A stretch of DNA of 64,000 nt from [Leptolyngbya] sp. PCC 7376 (GCF_000316605.1 NC_019683.1:1658036-1722035); one strand, 5' to 3'; counted from the first letter of the stretch, positions 48,412 to 58,284 are shown. Numbers and translations: made by a program. Notes: a model not told the origin generated them from the sequence alone.

Positions 48412-49815
48412 ATGCAAAAACAACGCTTAGTCATTGTGGCGATCCTGTTCCTTGTGGCGATCGCCGTGACAATTTTGGTGACCTTGCCGCCTCAGCTCGG
48501 ACTTGATTTACGAGGTGGCGCACAGCTAACCATTCAGGTGCAACCTGCGGAGAATAGCGACCGAGCGGTGACCGAAGCAGATACCACTGCAGTGAAACGC
48601 GTCATCGAAAATCGGATTAATGGTTTAGGTGTTGCTGAAGCAATTACTCAGTTGGTGGGTACAGATCGTGTTTTGGTTCAACTCCCCGGTGTTACGAATC
48701 CGGAACAAGCCGAGCGTGTGCTTGGTGGTACGGCCCAGCTAGAATTTCGCCCTTTACGGCCAGGTACCGAAGCAGAATTTGCGACCCAATATCAGACGTT
48801 ACAGCAGTTACAGCTTCAGGTTTTGATCCTGCGCGAGGATGAAAATGCTGATGGTAATGTCGATGAGATTAATCAGCTCGAAGAGGCGATCGCCAGCCTT
48901 AACGAAACAATCTTGGGTTTTTATGACCCTGTCGGTTTGACCGGTGAAAATGTCACAAGTGCCCAACCCGCTCCTCTCCAATCCGGTACAGGTTGGCAAG
49001 TCTTTATTAACTTCAATAGTGACGGTAGTGATATTTTTGCAACGATTACGAAGGAACTGGCAGGTACGGGTCGGAGCGTTGGTATTTTCCTCGATGACGC
49101 TTTAATTAGTGCCCCAACTGTTGGTGCTGAATACGCTGCGACAGGGATTAGTAATAATGTGACGATTTCCGGTAGCTTCGACTTAGAATCAGCTAGTGAT
49201 CTCGCGATTCAGATTCGAGGGGGTTCGCTTCCTTTCCCCGTTGCCGTCGTTGAAAACCGAACAGTGGGTGCAACCCTCGGTCAAGAGTCCATTCGTCGTA
49301 GTATTTACGCTGGTTTGGCAGGCCTCATTCTTGTCCTGATCTTTGTCGCTGTCTACTACAGACTACCGGGCGTAATCGCAGATTGTGCCTTGATTGTCTA
49401 CACAATTTTGACGATGGCAGCTTACTCCTTGATTGGCGTCACGCTCACATTACCGGGTATTGCGGGCTTTATTCTTAGTATTGGGATGGCCGTCGACGCG
49501 AACGTCCTAATTTTTGAGCGGACGCGGGAAGAAATTTATAAAGGCAATACCCTTTACCGTTCTGTCGAGTCTGGATTTTTTAATGCCTTTTCCAGCATCC
49601 TCGATAGTAATGTCACAACGCTTATTGCCTGTGGCGCACTCTTTTTCCTCGGCTCTGGTCTCGTAAAAGGTTTTGCACTAACCCTCGCAATTGGTGTTGC
49701 CGTCAGTATGTTTACCGCTGTTACCTGTAGCCGCACATTGATGTTACTCGCGGTTTTGGGCTTACCAACGGTACGCCAAAATCCAAATTTGTTTGCACCG
49801 AATGCAACGAAGTAG
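48412..49815 (+). CDS. secD: Protein-export membrane protein SecD
   Basis: SecD uses the proton gradient to assist Sec translocation. The 467-residue protein has an N-terminal transmembrane helix, LGLDLRGGAQLTIQV, the large periplasmic P1 region (VIENRINGLGVAEAITQLVGTDRVLVQLPGV), and five C-terminal helices with IGMAVDANVLIFERTREE, the D/N signature. secF follows with the same polarity after 57 bp. Confidence 0.96.
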   Translation: MQKQRLVIVAILFLVAIAVTILVTLPPQLGLDLRGGAQLTIQVQPAENSDRAVTEADTTAVKRVIENRINGLGVAEAITQLVGTDRVLVQLPGVTNPEQAERVLGGTAQLEFRPLRPGTEAEFATQYQTLQQLQLQVLILREDENADGNVDEINQLEEAIASLNETILGFYDPVGLTGENVTSAQPAPLQSGTGWQVFINFNSDGSDIFATITKELAGTGRSVGIFLDDALISAPTVGAEYAATGISNNVTISGSFDLESASDLAIQIRGGSLPFPVAVVENRTVGATLGQESIRRSIYAGLAGLILVLIFVAVYYRLPGVIADCALIVYTILTMAAYSLIGVTLTLPGIAGFILSIGMAVDANVLIFERTREEIYKGNTLYRSVESGFFNAFSSILDSNVTTLIACGALFFLGSGLVKGFALTLAIGVAVSMFTAVTCSRTLMLLAVLGLPTVRQNPNLFAPNATK

Positions 49816-49872
49816 TTTGCTGAGATTCACTGAATCGTTTGTTTGTCTGCCCTGTTATTTTCTGTAAAGTCG

Positions 49873-50850
49873 ATGAGCCTGCAATTGAAATTTAAAGTCA
49901 CACAACAACGGCTGCTCTGGTGGTCTCTCTCGGCGATCGCCATGATTGCGAGTGTCATTTTTATGCTGGTCTCGCAGCAGCAAATTCAGGCTCCCCTAAG
50001 GCCAAGTATTGATTTTGTTGGCGGCACAAAAATTCAGATTGCCCTTGATTGTGGCGTTGAAGGCAATTGTGATGAACCGATTAATACAGCTGATGTGCAA
50101 GAGATTTTGACGGCACAAAATGTCGGGAAAAGTAGTGTGCAGGTGTTGGGGCAAGACAAAACGAATCTTTCCATTCGGACGCAAAAACTTGAGCTTGATC
50201 AGCGAACTGCCTTACAAGATGCGCTAAACAACGAAATCGGTGTCTTTGACCAAGAGACTGTGCAGATTGATGATGTTGGCCCGACGATTGGTCGTGAACT
50301 GTTTATTCAGGGAATGTTGGCGCTGATTGTGTCGTTTTTTGGCATCATCGTTTATCTGAGTATTCGATTTAAATTTGATTATGCATTAATTGCGATCGCC
50401 GCATTAGTCCATGACGTTTTGATTACGACGGGTATCTTTTCGTTGTTCGGCTTAGTGATTGGCCTGGAAGTCGATAGTCTCTTTTTAGTTTCTCTGTTAA
50501 CGATTATTGGTTTCTCCGTTAACGATACAGTCGTGATTTATGATCGCATCCGCGAGAATTTAGATAAGGATCAAGCAGGAGACATTAACCAAGTTGTTGA
50601 TTTGTCCGTGCAGCAAACCCTTGGTCGTTCGATTAATACAACCATGACGACATTGTTGCCATTGGTTGCGATTTTCTTGTTCGGTGGCGCAACGCTAAAA
50701 TTCTTTGCCCTTGCCTTAATTATCGGGTTTTTATTGGGGTCTTATTCCAGTATTTTTCTCGCGGGACCATTATTGGCATGGTGGCGTGGTCGTAATGGTA
50801 AACCTCCTGTGATTACAAGTGATTCTGTTGATGTATCGGAAGCTGCCTAA
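49873..50850 (+). CDS. secF: Protein-export membrane protein SecF
   Basis: From ATG 49873 the protein has 325 residues. Six transmembrane segments; N-terminal [38 protein letters not shown] (signature of SecF) and [18 protein letters not shown] are typical. It complexes with SecD. TTG 49843 would add ten residues, which are not typical of SecF. Confidence 0.95.
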   Translation: MSLQLKFKVTQQRLLWWSLSAIAMIASVIFMLVSQQQIQAPLRPSIDFVGGTKIQIALDCGVEGNCDEPINTADVQEILTAQNVGKSSVQVLGQDKTNLSIRTQKLELDQRTALQDALNNEIGVFDQETVQIDDVGPTIGRELFIQGMLALIVSFFGIIVYLSIRFKFDYALIAIAALVHDVLITTGIFSLFGLVIGLEVDSLFLVSLLTIIGFSVNDTVVIYDRIRENLDKDQAGDINQVVDLSVQQTLGRSINTTMTTLLPLVAIFLFGGATLKFFALALIIGFLLGSYSSIFLAGPLLAWWRGRNGKPPVITSDSVDVSEAA

Positions 50851-50919
50851 AGCTGACTTTTTCGGGTATTCGCAAAAGAATTGAAGCGTTAAACTTGTGA
50901 TTGGTAAGTCATTGAAAGA

Positions 50920-51318
50920 ATGGACATGGGCGATCGCCGCAAACAGGAACGACAAAAATCCCTAAGTCCCCTTGCTAACCGATTAATGCGAGCGATTATT
51001 GTGAGTCGTTGGCTGATGGTTTTAGTTCTTTGGATGACCTGCGGTGTTTTTGCGGCATGGACTTTAAGAGTAGAGCTTGCGCTGTGGCGTGATTATTTGA
51101 CTTGGGCCAGTGTACGTTATGGTCTTGCCTATAATCCGATGGCCGCTTTGGCACTGGTTTTATGTGTTGCTTATACCTGTGCTGTGGCGGTGTGGCACTC
51201 CGAAAAATTATTGAATGGCTGGTCTTCGAGAGAAATTTACCGTCTCGAAAAACAAGCTACAAAAATGTCAGAAAATCCTCGTCATTGGCTGTGGCGAGTA
51301 TTGAAAAAAATTCAGTAG
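50920..51318 (+). CDS. Small membrane protein, unknown function
   Basis: The 132-residue protein starts MDMGDRRKQERQKSL, is Arg/Lys-rich at both ends, and has two hydrophobic helices (IIVSRWLMVLVLWMTCGVFAAW; PMAALALVLCVAYTCAVAVW). It follows secF by 69 bp on the same strand and may be cotranscribed. No family recognised. Confidence 0.65.
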   Translation: MDMGDRRKQERQKSLSPLANRLMRAIIVSRWLMVLVLWMTCGVFAAWTLRVELALWRDYLTWASVRYGLAYNPMAALALVLCVAYTCAVAVWHSEKLLNGWSSREIYRLEKQATKMSENPRHWLWRVLKKIQ

Positions 51319-51457
51319 ACTGGCCATTGCAGAAAATATGGTTTGGGCTGAGAAAAAAGGCAGCAAGGTTTATTTGTTTGCCATTATGTTCCCTATCGAC
51401 TTTCTCGATGTCCCGCCCTTGATAGCTTAGGGATAGAATTGCTTATTCTGTGCTGTT

Positions 51458-52585
51458 TTGAATACTGCTCAGCTCATTTTTGATTTACAAAAAGTCAATG
51501 CTGTTATCCAGCGGATTTCTGGTTGTCTGGATACCACGGCGATCGCCACGACGATTACTGAGGCTTTAATCCAAGAATTTCAATGTGTTTTTGCTCGGAT
51601 TTGGCTGACAGAACCAGATGGTCAAATGTTGAAATTAGTTTCGTCCTCTGGGCTTCATACCCGTACAGATGGGGATTTTGCCCTTGTGCCTGTCGGTGCT
51701 TACAAAGTTGGGAAAATTGCGGCGACCCGGATGCCGTTTCTCAGTAATAATTTGGCGTCGGAGCGGTGGGTGAAGGATCGAGATTGGGCGATCGCCAATG
51801 GGATTCGTGGATTTGCGGGGTATCCTCTGGCGCGACAGGATAAAGTGATTGGCGTTTTGGCGGCTTTTGGCACGAAATCATTTGTACCAGAATTTTTGGA
51901 AGTTTTACAGGTGCTCTGTATGGCGGTCACCATTGCGGTAGATGCAGCTCAACAAGCCCAACGTTCTACGCCGAGCCTGAATTCGTCGGCAGCTAATGCG
52001 GTTGATAATGCTCCTTTGTCGGATGTGTTGTCTGGCATATTAACGGCCACAAATCTGTCATTAATTGGCACCGAACGGCCTCTCACGACGGGGTTAGCCT
52101 ATCTCTTGCTGCGGACAACGGAAATTCTCAATCAGTTTCAATGTGGGTATTGTCGTCTCACCTATGGCGATCGTGCGGTTACCCTCGAAGGGATTATTTC
52201 GCTGCCAGAACTGGATGAATCACAATTTAAGCAATGGCGGCGATCGCAATTTGGTGAGGTGGAATTTTTAGGGAAACACCTGGATGGTGAACTGACTGTG
52301 CAGATGGTTTCGTCCCAACAAATGACCCAAGTTACTTTGACGTTATCCTATCCAAACAATGACTTACGACTAAATTTGAATGCAAATGAGAAACCGTTGC
52401 TGTCGGAGCGTGAGCGACAGGTTTTAACGTTATTGACTGATGGTCTACGGGATAAGGCGATCGCCCAGCAATTATTTATTAGCGAGAGTACTGTCAAATT
52501 TCATCTCAACAGCATTATGGGCAAGCTCAAAGCGAAAAACCGCTATCAAACAATTTATCAAGCGGCAATTCAAGGTCTTATTTAA
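51458..52585 (+). CDS. GAF-domain LuxR-family transcriptional regulator
   Basis: The 375-residue protein has an N-terminal GAF domain (about 15-170: TITEALIQEFQCVFARIWLTEPDGQMLKLVSSSG... GFAGYPLARQDKVIGVLAAFG) and a C-terminal LuxR-type helix-turn-helix (about 312-375: LSERERQVLTLLTDGLRDKAIAQQLFISESTVKFHLNSIMGKLKAKNRYQTIYQA). The start is TTG 51458, with no good ATG nearby, so the true start is uncertain. It probably senses a small molecule or a chromophore-like ligand and controls unknown genes. Confidence 0.88.
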   Translation: MNTAQLIFDLQKVNAVIQRISGCLDTTAIATTITEALIQEFQCVFARIWLTEPDGQMLKLVSSSGLHTRTDGDFALVPVGAYKVGKIAATRMPFLSNNLASERWVKDRDWAIANGIRGFAGYPLARQDKVIGVLAAFGTKSFVPEFLEVLQVLCMAVTIAVDAAQQAQRSTPSLNSSAANAVDNAPLSDVLSGILTATNLSLIGTERPLTTGLAYLLLRTTEILNQFQCGYCRLTYGDRAVTLEGIISLPELDESQFKQWRRSQFGEVEFLGKHLDGELTVQMVSSQQMTQVTLTLSYPNNDLRLNLNANEKPLLSERERQVLTLLTDGLRDKAIAQQLFISESTVKFHLNSIMGKLKAKNRYQTIYQAAIQGLI

Positions 52586-52607
52586 GAGGGATGATTAGGC
52601 GTAAAAA

Positions 52608-53156
52608 TTAGCGATTGTAAACGGCTGTAATGCTTGCGCTATCTAGCATATTCGCGCGAGTCATAAAACCGACGAGGGCATTACTGGGATTTTCTGGGAG
52701 TTCTAATTGCTCTGTGCCGAGGGCATAAACCGTAAAAATATAGCGATGGACTTCACCAGGAGGCGGGCAAGCCCCGCCAAATTCCGTCACTCCAAAATCA
52801 TTTTTGATTTCGAGGGCTGCCATTGGCAATATCTGCTCTGCACTGGCATTTTGATCGAGAGAGCTAACAGAAGCGGGAATATTCACTACATTCCAGTGCC
52901 ACCAACCAGAGCCAGTCGGAGCATCGGGGTCATAGGCAGTGATGGCAAAACTTTTTGTTCCTTCTGGTGCGTCAGACCAAGACAATTGGGGAGATTCGTT
53001 GCCACCTTCGCAGCCGAAGCCTTGAAAAACAAAGTCGTTTGATAATTGTTCGCCTTCGGAAATGGAGGTACTAGTTAATGTGAATTCTTGGGCGATCGCC
53101 GGAGATGTGATGCTGGTCACGAGGCCAAATCCAATTGCGATGAGGGAGTTGCGCAT
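52608..53156 (-). CDS. Secreted YbhB/YbcL-family (PEBP) protein
   Basis: The 182-residue protein begins with a signal peptide (MRNSLIAIGFGLVTSITSPAIAQ) and then the phosphatidylethanolamine-binding-protein fold: NESPQLSWSDAPEGTKSFAITAYDPDAPTGSGWWHWNVVNIP (DPDAP signature) and GEVHRYIFTVYALG. Bacterial PEBP proteins have no agreed function. It faces away from an AraC regulator across 146 bp. Confidence 0.92.
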   Translation of the reverse strand: MRNSLIAIGFGLVTSITSPAIAQEFTLTSTSISEGEQLSNDFVFQGFGCEGGNESPQLSWSDAPEGTKSFAITAYDPDAPTGSGWWHWNVVNIPASVSSLDQNASAEQILPMAALEIKNDFGVTEFGGACPPPGEVHRYIFTVYALGTEQLELPENPSNALVGFMTRANMLDSASITAVYNR

Positions 53157-53302
53157 TTTTTGCCCTTCCTAAAATACAAAATAATCTTTTGTCCAAAACC
53201 GATTCCGTGCTTGCGAACTATTGGAATTGCTGGACTCTTTGAATTTATCAGGGGCGATCGCCGCGAACTTCTAGGAATCAGCCACAAACTATCGAAAAAC
53301 GC

Positions 53303-54100
53303 TCAATCTTCTACTTTGCGGATTTCACTAGGCTTGATGCCAAACCTTTGTTTAAATGAATCAGAGAAGTGGGAAGGCGTATTAAAACCGCAATTCAAGG
53401 CGATCGCCGAGATGGGAGTATCGGTAGTTTGCAAAAGAGCCAGACCATGTTCAAGCCTTGTATTGTGGAGGGTTTTGGCAAAACCTAGACCAGATTTTGA
53501 TAGCCAACGCCGCATGGTGGATTCGCTAATAGAAAAATGAGCTGCAATTTCAGGCGATCGCCAAGGGTGACTTAAATTTGTTTGAATCAGTTTTCTGACT
53601 CTCATTAAAGGTTCCTCTTCTTCCTGAGGTGAAAGGTGAATGCCGTGATACTTCAGCCAAATCAAAGGTTCTAACAGGCGGTGTTCTCGAATCGGTTGCG
53701 GCAGATTTTGATCATTAAGAATGGTCTGAACTTTGTCCAAAATATCTAGGGCTTGGTCTGAGATATTCTGCAAAATCTGGATGCCAACAGGCTTTGTTCT
53801 TGATTGTTGATCCGCAAAAATTGCCTTAATCATCTGATGTGGAAAGCAAATACCCACAGCTTGATAACCAGCATTGAGTACCGGACGATTTTCGAGAGTA
53901 ACAATAGCTCCCGGCGGAAAAACGATTACATCATCTGCATTACCAATCAACTCGCCATTAATGGGGCACAAAACTTTTTTGCTGCCAACCCGAACAAACA
54001 AGAGCAATGTGTACTGGAAATACAGGTCTGTAAAAGTTGCGGCGGTTGCTTGGGTGATGGTGAAGACGGATACATCCGAGAGGGGATTAGCTTCCGACAT
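53303..54100 (-). CDS. AraC-family transcriptional regulator
   Basis: The 265-residue protein has an N-terminal cupin-like sensor domain (about 15-120: LICPINGELIGNADDVIVFPPGAIVTLENRP) and a C-terminal double helix-turn-helix (about 165-265: PWRSPEIAAHFSISESTMRRWLSKSGLGFAKTLHNTRLEHGLALLQTTDTPISAIALNCGFNTPSHFSDSFKQRFGIKPSEIR), the AraC/XylS signature. Target genes are unknown; the adjacent PEBP gene is one candidate. Confidence 0.93.
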   Translation of the reverse strand: MSEANPLSDVSVFTITQATAATFTDLYFQYTLLLFVRVGSKKVLCPINGELIGNADDVIVFPPGAIVTLENRPVLNAGYQAVGICFPHQMIKAIFADQQSRTKPVGIQILQNISDQALDILDKVQTILNDQNLPQPIREHRLLEPLIWLKYHGIHLSPQEEEEPLMRVRKLIQTNLSHPWRSPEIAAHFSISESTMRRWLSKSGLGFAKTLHNTRLEHGLALLQTTDTPISAIALNCGFNTPSHFSDSFKQRFGIKPSEIRKVED

Positions 54101-54198
54101 ATGGATTTATTTGCCTGATCAATTCTTCTTTCATGATTATCGATTTCATCAGATTTGAAGCAAGAGAGTTGCGGCGATCGCCAAAGTAAAAAATGTAT

Positions 54199-54765
54199 TT
54201 AGAAATCTACTGTTGCATAGACTTCACTAAGAGGCGCATTAATATCGAGTGCTTCTATGTGGGTGATCGCCTCTGAGCCTTCGTAGGTTTGTAGTAACCA
54301 AATATCTTGTTTTTGACGACGAAAACACTCTATTAAATGTCGATCAGCGTTCACCAAAATATATTCTTGAAGACTGGGAATACTGCGATAAAACCCAAAT
54401 TTGCTGCCACGATCAAATGACTCTGTTGATGGGGAAAGGACTTCAATAATTACGCGGGGAAAGTTGATGTAGCTTAGTTTTGGGTCATCTGTTTTGTCGC
54501 AGGTCACTACCAGATCTGGATGGAAAAAACGCTTACTTTCATTGACGTTGACCTTCATGTCTGAAATGTAGGTTCGGCAGCTCGAATCTCCCAGTTTGCT
54601 TCTGAGTAGGATGAGCAAGTTGGTGCAAATGATATTGTGGTTGCCTGTGCCACCAGCCATTGCATAGATTTCGCCATCAATATATTCATGACGGATTTCG
54701 CTGGTCTTCTCAAACTCTAAATATTCTTCCGGCGTTAAAGGCTGATTGGAGGAGAGAGCAATCAT
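54199..54765 (-). CDS. Uma2-family (DUF820) endonuclease-like protein
   Basis: The 188-residue protein is of the Uma2 group, which is expanded in cyanobacteria and has the PD-(D/E)XK fold. PLTPEEYLEFEKTSEIRHEYIDGEIYAMAGGTGNHN, CRTYISDMKVNV, HPDLVVTCDKTD, PRVIIEVLSPSTESFDRGSKFGFYRSIPSLQEYILVN show the family pattern (E in EYIDG; PDLVV; IEVLS). Function unknown. Confidence 0.9.
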   Translation of the reverse strand: MIALSSNQPLTPEEYLEFEKTSEIRHEYIDGEIYAMAGGTGNHNIICTNLLILLRSKLGDSSCRTYISDMKVNVNESKRFFHPDLVVTCDKTDDPKLSYINFPRVIIEVLSPSTESFDRGSKFGFYRSIPSLQEYILVNADRHLIECFRRQKQDIWLLQTYEGSEAITHIEALDINAPLSEVYATVDF

Positions 54766-55078
54766 AATGACTTTTTACGATGAAAGCTATGTCTATTGTG
54801 GCAGAGAATCTTGTGGAATACTTTCTTCATAGAATCAGATCGCCCAAAATACAGTACGAAGCAAAATAGTCTCTTGTTTTCATCAAGATTTCCCTCAGTA
54901 GGAACGCACTATATTCCTGAAATGCTTTTCGTCGAAAACTCCATCTCCTTCAAACTAAGGGAGCTTTGGCGATCGCTGAACAATTATTTAGTAGGAGTAT
55001 TAGGAGTTGATTATTGTAAAGATTGAAAGATATTTATTTTTAGAACTCATGCAAAAAATCGCCTTAGCAAGTAAAAAT
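54766..55078. other. Intergenic region, no convincing gene
   Basis: These 313 bases contain one HIP1 octamer near 54969. A 76-codon ORF spans much of it, but it has no ribosome-binding site and an atypical composition, and I do not consider it a gene. The region separates the Uma2 gene's 5' end from the end of the DUF6602-like gene. Confidence 0.5.
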
Positions 55079-55897
55079 CTAGCAATCGATCATACTGATT
55101 GCATCAAATTCATTAAATTGTGGTAGATATCGTAAAATAGGTTGCTCTGCGATTGTTGTTCCATTTGTAATATGTGTTGTTAAAGTCTTCACTAAATACG
55201 AAAAATTATCGGCTTCAAAATTAACATAAGCCCATTGCTGGCATTGATAACCATCCAAGATTATTTGATTATCTCTCACGCGGGCAAATATTCCTTGATT
55301 GATAGAAACTAATAATGATGGTCTATGATGAGGATCTACTGTTTGATCTAGTTCAACAAGGTGAGATAATGTTGTATCTGGTTTAACCTTTAGAGACCCA
55401 CATAGAATAAAGCCTAGTGTTTGAAATTGAATATTTGACGGATCCAAACAATTGCTATGGTCTGCAATAATAGCCGCTGTTGATCCATACTTCCTGTAAG
55501 AATTACGACCTAGACTGCGTGATAAGCATTTCGCTGATTCTATCTTTGCATACGCATCTTCTAATTCATCTTTTCCTAAAGAGGTTTTAACTTCACCAAC
55601 AGCAGCGACACTTTCGCATGGAAAATAAGAGTAGTCATCACCTGCACCTAGATCGAACGAAGGGCAAGAAGACTCATGTAAAACTATGTCCATTTGTCTG
55701 GATTTAGATGAGAAACTATCTAATACAAAACCGGTAGAGACCTTAATATATTGTGGAAGAGTTTTTTCTAATCGTTGCCGAGATGTTGTTTCTCCTATGG
55801 AACCCTTTTCTCCTGGATGATCAGCCTCTTTGATACGTCCAAACTCAGTTACTAAGTCGCTACCGATATTGTTCAATAATTGTGAAATTGTAGTCAT
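55079..55897 (-). CDS. DUF6602-like PD-(D/E)XK nuclease candidate
   Basis: From ATG 55897 (MTTISQLLNNIGSDLVTEF) the protein has about 272 residues. Residues about 30-120 show the DUF6602 pattern: GEKGSIGETTSRQRLEKTLPQYIKVSTGFVLDSFSSKSRQMDIVLHE, then CESVAAVGEVKTSLGKDELEDAYAKIESAK. The QxDIVL Asp and the GEVKT Glu/Lys give a PD-(D/E)XK-like active site. The C-terminus (about 150-272) is less clear. Relatives occur in defence and toxin contexts; this gene stands alone and its DNA is AT-rich. A TTG at 55930 gives a longer, less likely start. Confidence 0.75.
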   Translation of the reverse strand: MTTISQLLNNIGSDLVTEFGRIKEADHPGEKGSIGETTSRQRLEKTLPQYIKVSTGFVLDSFSSKSRQMDIVLHESSCPSFDLGAGDDYSYFPCESVAAVGEVKTSLGKDELEDAYAKIESAKCLSRSLGRNSYRKYGSTAAIIADHSNCLDPSNIQFQTLGFILCGSLKVKPDTTLSHLVELDQTVDPHHRPSLLVSINQGIFARVRDNQIILDGYQCQQWAYVNFEADNFSYLVKTLTTHITNGTTIAEQPILRYLPQFNEFDAISMIDC

Positions 55898-56061
55898 GAA
55901 ATACCTGACATTTATGATATATAAGCTCAATGAAGAGAATATTTCACTAGTTTAATAGGTATTTTAAAAACCCCTTTGTTTAAAAGATTGAAAACACAAT
56001 TATTTAACAAATTATATTCTCTAGATTTTAATAAATGTAATATTCATGGAAGTGACAAAAG

Positions 56062-57291
56062 TTAAAACAACGCCGGAATTTTTTGTGAGATTTTTCCAGC
56101 TAAATATTCAGCGTCGCGGGCAACGCCGGAGAAACGACCGGAACCCCATGTATAGAGCCAAGGTAGGCCGAGGAAATATAAGCCATCTAATTCACTAACA
56201 CCGCGTTCATGGACTGGCTCACCCAACTCGTCAAATGCGGGCAAATCAACCCAGCCATAGTTGAAGTGAAAACCGGTAGACCAAATGATGGCATCAACAT
56301 CACTTACGGCAATTGATTGGGAAGGATTTTCAGGTTCCCAAACAGGCTGATATGGCTCTTCTGTTGGTGCGTCTAAATTCTTGGATTCGATATAGTCATC
56401 AATATTTTTTTTGATGCGGGCAACTGTAGCATCGGCTTGATCGAGATTGGCTTTTAGATCATCTGCAAAGGTGAATTGCCCATCTTGGATTGTTTCGAGT
56501 CGGCCATAGAGATTCATTCCCTCTAGGGCAAACTTACGCAAATCGATTTCGCGACCACCATCCCGGCCAGTGACATAGTGATTGGTTTTGTGGCGCACTT
56601 TATCTTTCTGAGGATGCTCATCAATCGGCAAATCGTAATAGCCCATCAGTTCCAGCCATTCCACCACATCTTTGCCGCGATATCGGCGAGGGGCACGGGG
56701 CGCACTACCTGTCGCAAGGTGAACAGTTTTGCCTGCGAGGTGAAGATCTTCGGCAATCTGACAGCCCGATTGACCTGTTCCCACAATCAAAATGTTGTCG
56801 GGTAAAGATTCTGGATTTTTGTAGTTAACCGAATGGAGTTGTTGGATCGTTTCGGGCAGTTGAGAGGCGATCGCCGGAATTTTTGGCTTATGATATCCTC
56901 CCGTCGCAATCACTACTTGGTCAGCGGTATAAACCCCATCACTCGTTGTCACTTCAAAACCAGAGGGCGATCGCTGGGCTAATCGAGTGACGCCAACCCC
57001 TTCCCGAATCGGCGGATTAAAAAATGCCACATAGTCTTGGAGATATTGGACAATTTTCTCCTTCTGCATAAAACCTTGGTCATCACCACCAGCGTAGGGA
57101 AAACCCGGCAAACGACATTGCCAGTTGGGAGTAACGAGACAAAAAGAATCCCAACGCTGATTTTGCCACGCATGACCAATCTTATTTTTTTCAAAGATAA
57201 TGTGACGGATATTTTGTTGTTTCAGCAGATAACTAAGCGATAAACCTGCCTGTCCACCACCAACAATAATTACTGAGTAATGACTATCCAT
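56062..57291 (-). CDS. nitH: FAD-dependent monooxygenase of Nit1C cluster (NitH/MSMEG_0569-like)
   Basis: The 409-residue flavoprotein has the FAD Rossmann motif SVIIVGGGQAGLSLSYLL at the N-terminus and a second dinucleotide motif NILIVGTGQSGCQIAEDLHLAGK at about 165-185. Between them lies VVIATGGYHKPKIP. It resembles flavin-containing monooxygenases and is the expected partner of the nitrilase cluster. It is divergent from the next gene across 469 bp. I prefer ATG 57291; a TTG at 57306 is possible. Substrate unknown. Confidence 0.88.
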   Translation of the reverse strand: MDSHYSVIIVGGGQAGLSLSYLLKQQNIRHIIFEKNKIGHAWQNQRWDSFCLVTPNWQCRLPGFPYAGGDDQGFMQKEKIVQYLQDYVAFFNPPIREGVGVTRLAQRSPSGFEVTTSDGVYTADQVVIATGGYHKPKIPAIASQLPETIQQLHSVNYKNPESLPDNILIVGTGQSGCQIAEDLHLAGKTVHLATGSAPRAPRRYRGKDVVEWLELMGYYDLPIDEHPQKDKVRHKTNHYVTGRDGGREIDLRKFALEGMNLYGRLETIQDGQFTFADDLKANLDQADATVARIKKNIDDYIESKNLDAPTEEPYQPVWEPENPSQSIAVSDVDAIIWSTGFHFNYGWVDLPAFDELGEPVHERGVSELDGLYFLGLPWLYTWGSGRFSGVARDAEYLAGKISQKIPALF

Positions 57292-57515
57292 AAAACTTTC
57301 ACTCAACCTATGGGCAATGTCGTTATATTTCGACCTTTCACGCTCAACATTAAAGCCCTAAAAATGAAATTCTTGTGCTTATTGATACAAAATATTCAGG
57401 TCTATTCTTATCTACAGCTTCTAACTAAAAAAAGAGTATTTCGTAGTAGCTAATAGCTTCGGCCTATCGATTTAGATAGGTATGCTTTAGATGGTGTTTG
57501 TTCCTGTTGATTTAA

Positions 57516-57729
57516 TGCGATTTGACCTTGGAGAGACTATTTATAAAGGAGTTGGGCAATTTTGCTGTGGGGATACAGAGAAAGAATTGCAATAGATTTA
57601 CTTGTTTAGACCAGGAATTATTACCTATAGAAATATGTTGAAGCCTGTGATTTTGTAGTAAAAAAAGTAATTTGTGATAATTGATACAAGAAAATGAAAA
57701 GTTCACTTCTACAGTGAGGTCAAATCGCA
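57516..57729. repeat. 13-bp inverted repeat bounding a 214-bp segment
   Basis: TGCGATTTGACCT (57516-57528) and AGGTCAAATCGCA (57717-57729) are exact reverse complements. The right copy begins two bases after the -10 box of the NtcA promoter, so it includes the probable transcript start. No target-site duplication is seen. It could be the terminal repeats of a miniature element or paired regulator sites. Confidence 0.5.
57673..57715 (+). promoter_or_regulatory. NtcA-activated promoter of the Nit1C cluster
   Basis: TGTGATAATTGATACA (57673-57688) fits the NtcA box TGTA-N8-TACA except one base (GTG-N8-TAC). It is followed 22 bases later by TACAGT (57710-57715), matching TAN3T. This is the canonical layout of class II NtcA-activated promoters (GTAN8TAC-N20-24-TAN3T). 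Transcription should start near 57722, giving a leader of about 39 bases. It implies induction by nitrogen limitation. Confidence 0.82.
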
Positions 57730-57760
57730 ACAGAATTTATTTTTTTAGGAATTTAGAATC

Positions 57761-58243
57761 ATGCCAGAGGTACAATTTCCCTCCTACAAAGCTGGTGATT
57801 ATCTTGTAGATTATGAGGAAAAAGTTTTCCCAGATGTTCAAGCAGAACCTGGTGAAAAAGCACTTGTTACATTTCACACAGTGGCATTTGAAGGGTCTAT
57901 TGGATTAGTCAATTTGTTGCAAGCAAGTCGTCTCATGAAAAAGGGCTTTGAGACTTCTGTATTGCTCTATGGTCCCGGTGTTACGCTCGGTGTTCAGCGT
58001 GGTTTCCCGAAGCTGGGTGATGAGGCTTTCCCTGGTCATATGGCAATGAATAATCGTGTCGAAAAACTGATTGCTGACGGCGCGAAAGTTTATGCTTGCC
58101 GCTTTGCATTGCAGGCACTGTACGGTCATGGTGAGCCTTCTCTAATTCCCGGAATTACACCGATCAATCCCCTTGATGTTTTGGATATTGTTCTAATGCA
58201 CCGTAAAGATGGCGCATTCATTCTTGATACTTGGACGATGTAA
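57761..58243 (+). CDS. nitB: Sll0783/MSMEG_0572-family nitrogen-starvation protein (NitB-like)
   Basis: The 160-residue protein matches the Sll0783 family in Nit1C clusters: [91 protein letters not shown]. The fold looks like DsrE. In Synechocystis, sll0783 is strongly induced on nitrogen starvation and needed for polyhydroxybutyrate accumulation. Here it is the first gene after an NtcA-type promoter. A hairpin and 265 bp separate it from the nitrilase gene. Confidence 0.9.
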   Translation: MPEVQFPSYKAGDYLVDYEEKVFPDVQAEPGEKALVTFHTVAFEGSIGLVNLLQASRLMKKGFETSVLLYGPGVTLGVQRGFPKLGDEAFPGHMAMNNRVEKLIADGAKVYACRFALQALYGHGEPSLIPGITPINPLDVLDIVLMHRKDGAFILDTWTM

Positions 58244-58284
58244 TTCAGCCTCGCGAAATTGATCGAGGATGCATCTCGACGACG

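Noticed and set aside
54796-55026. 76-codon plus-strand ORF
   Set aside because: No ribosome-binding site, no recognisable domain, and a low-complexity AT-rich composition.
57512-57730. 72-codon minus-strand ORF in the nitH-nitB intergenic region
   Set aside because: Its ends coincide with the inverted repeat and it lies across the NtcA promoter; composition is not protein-like.
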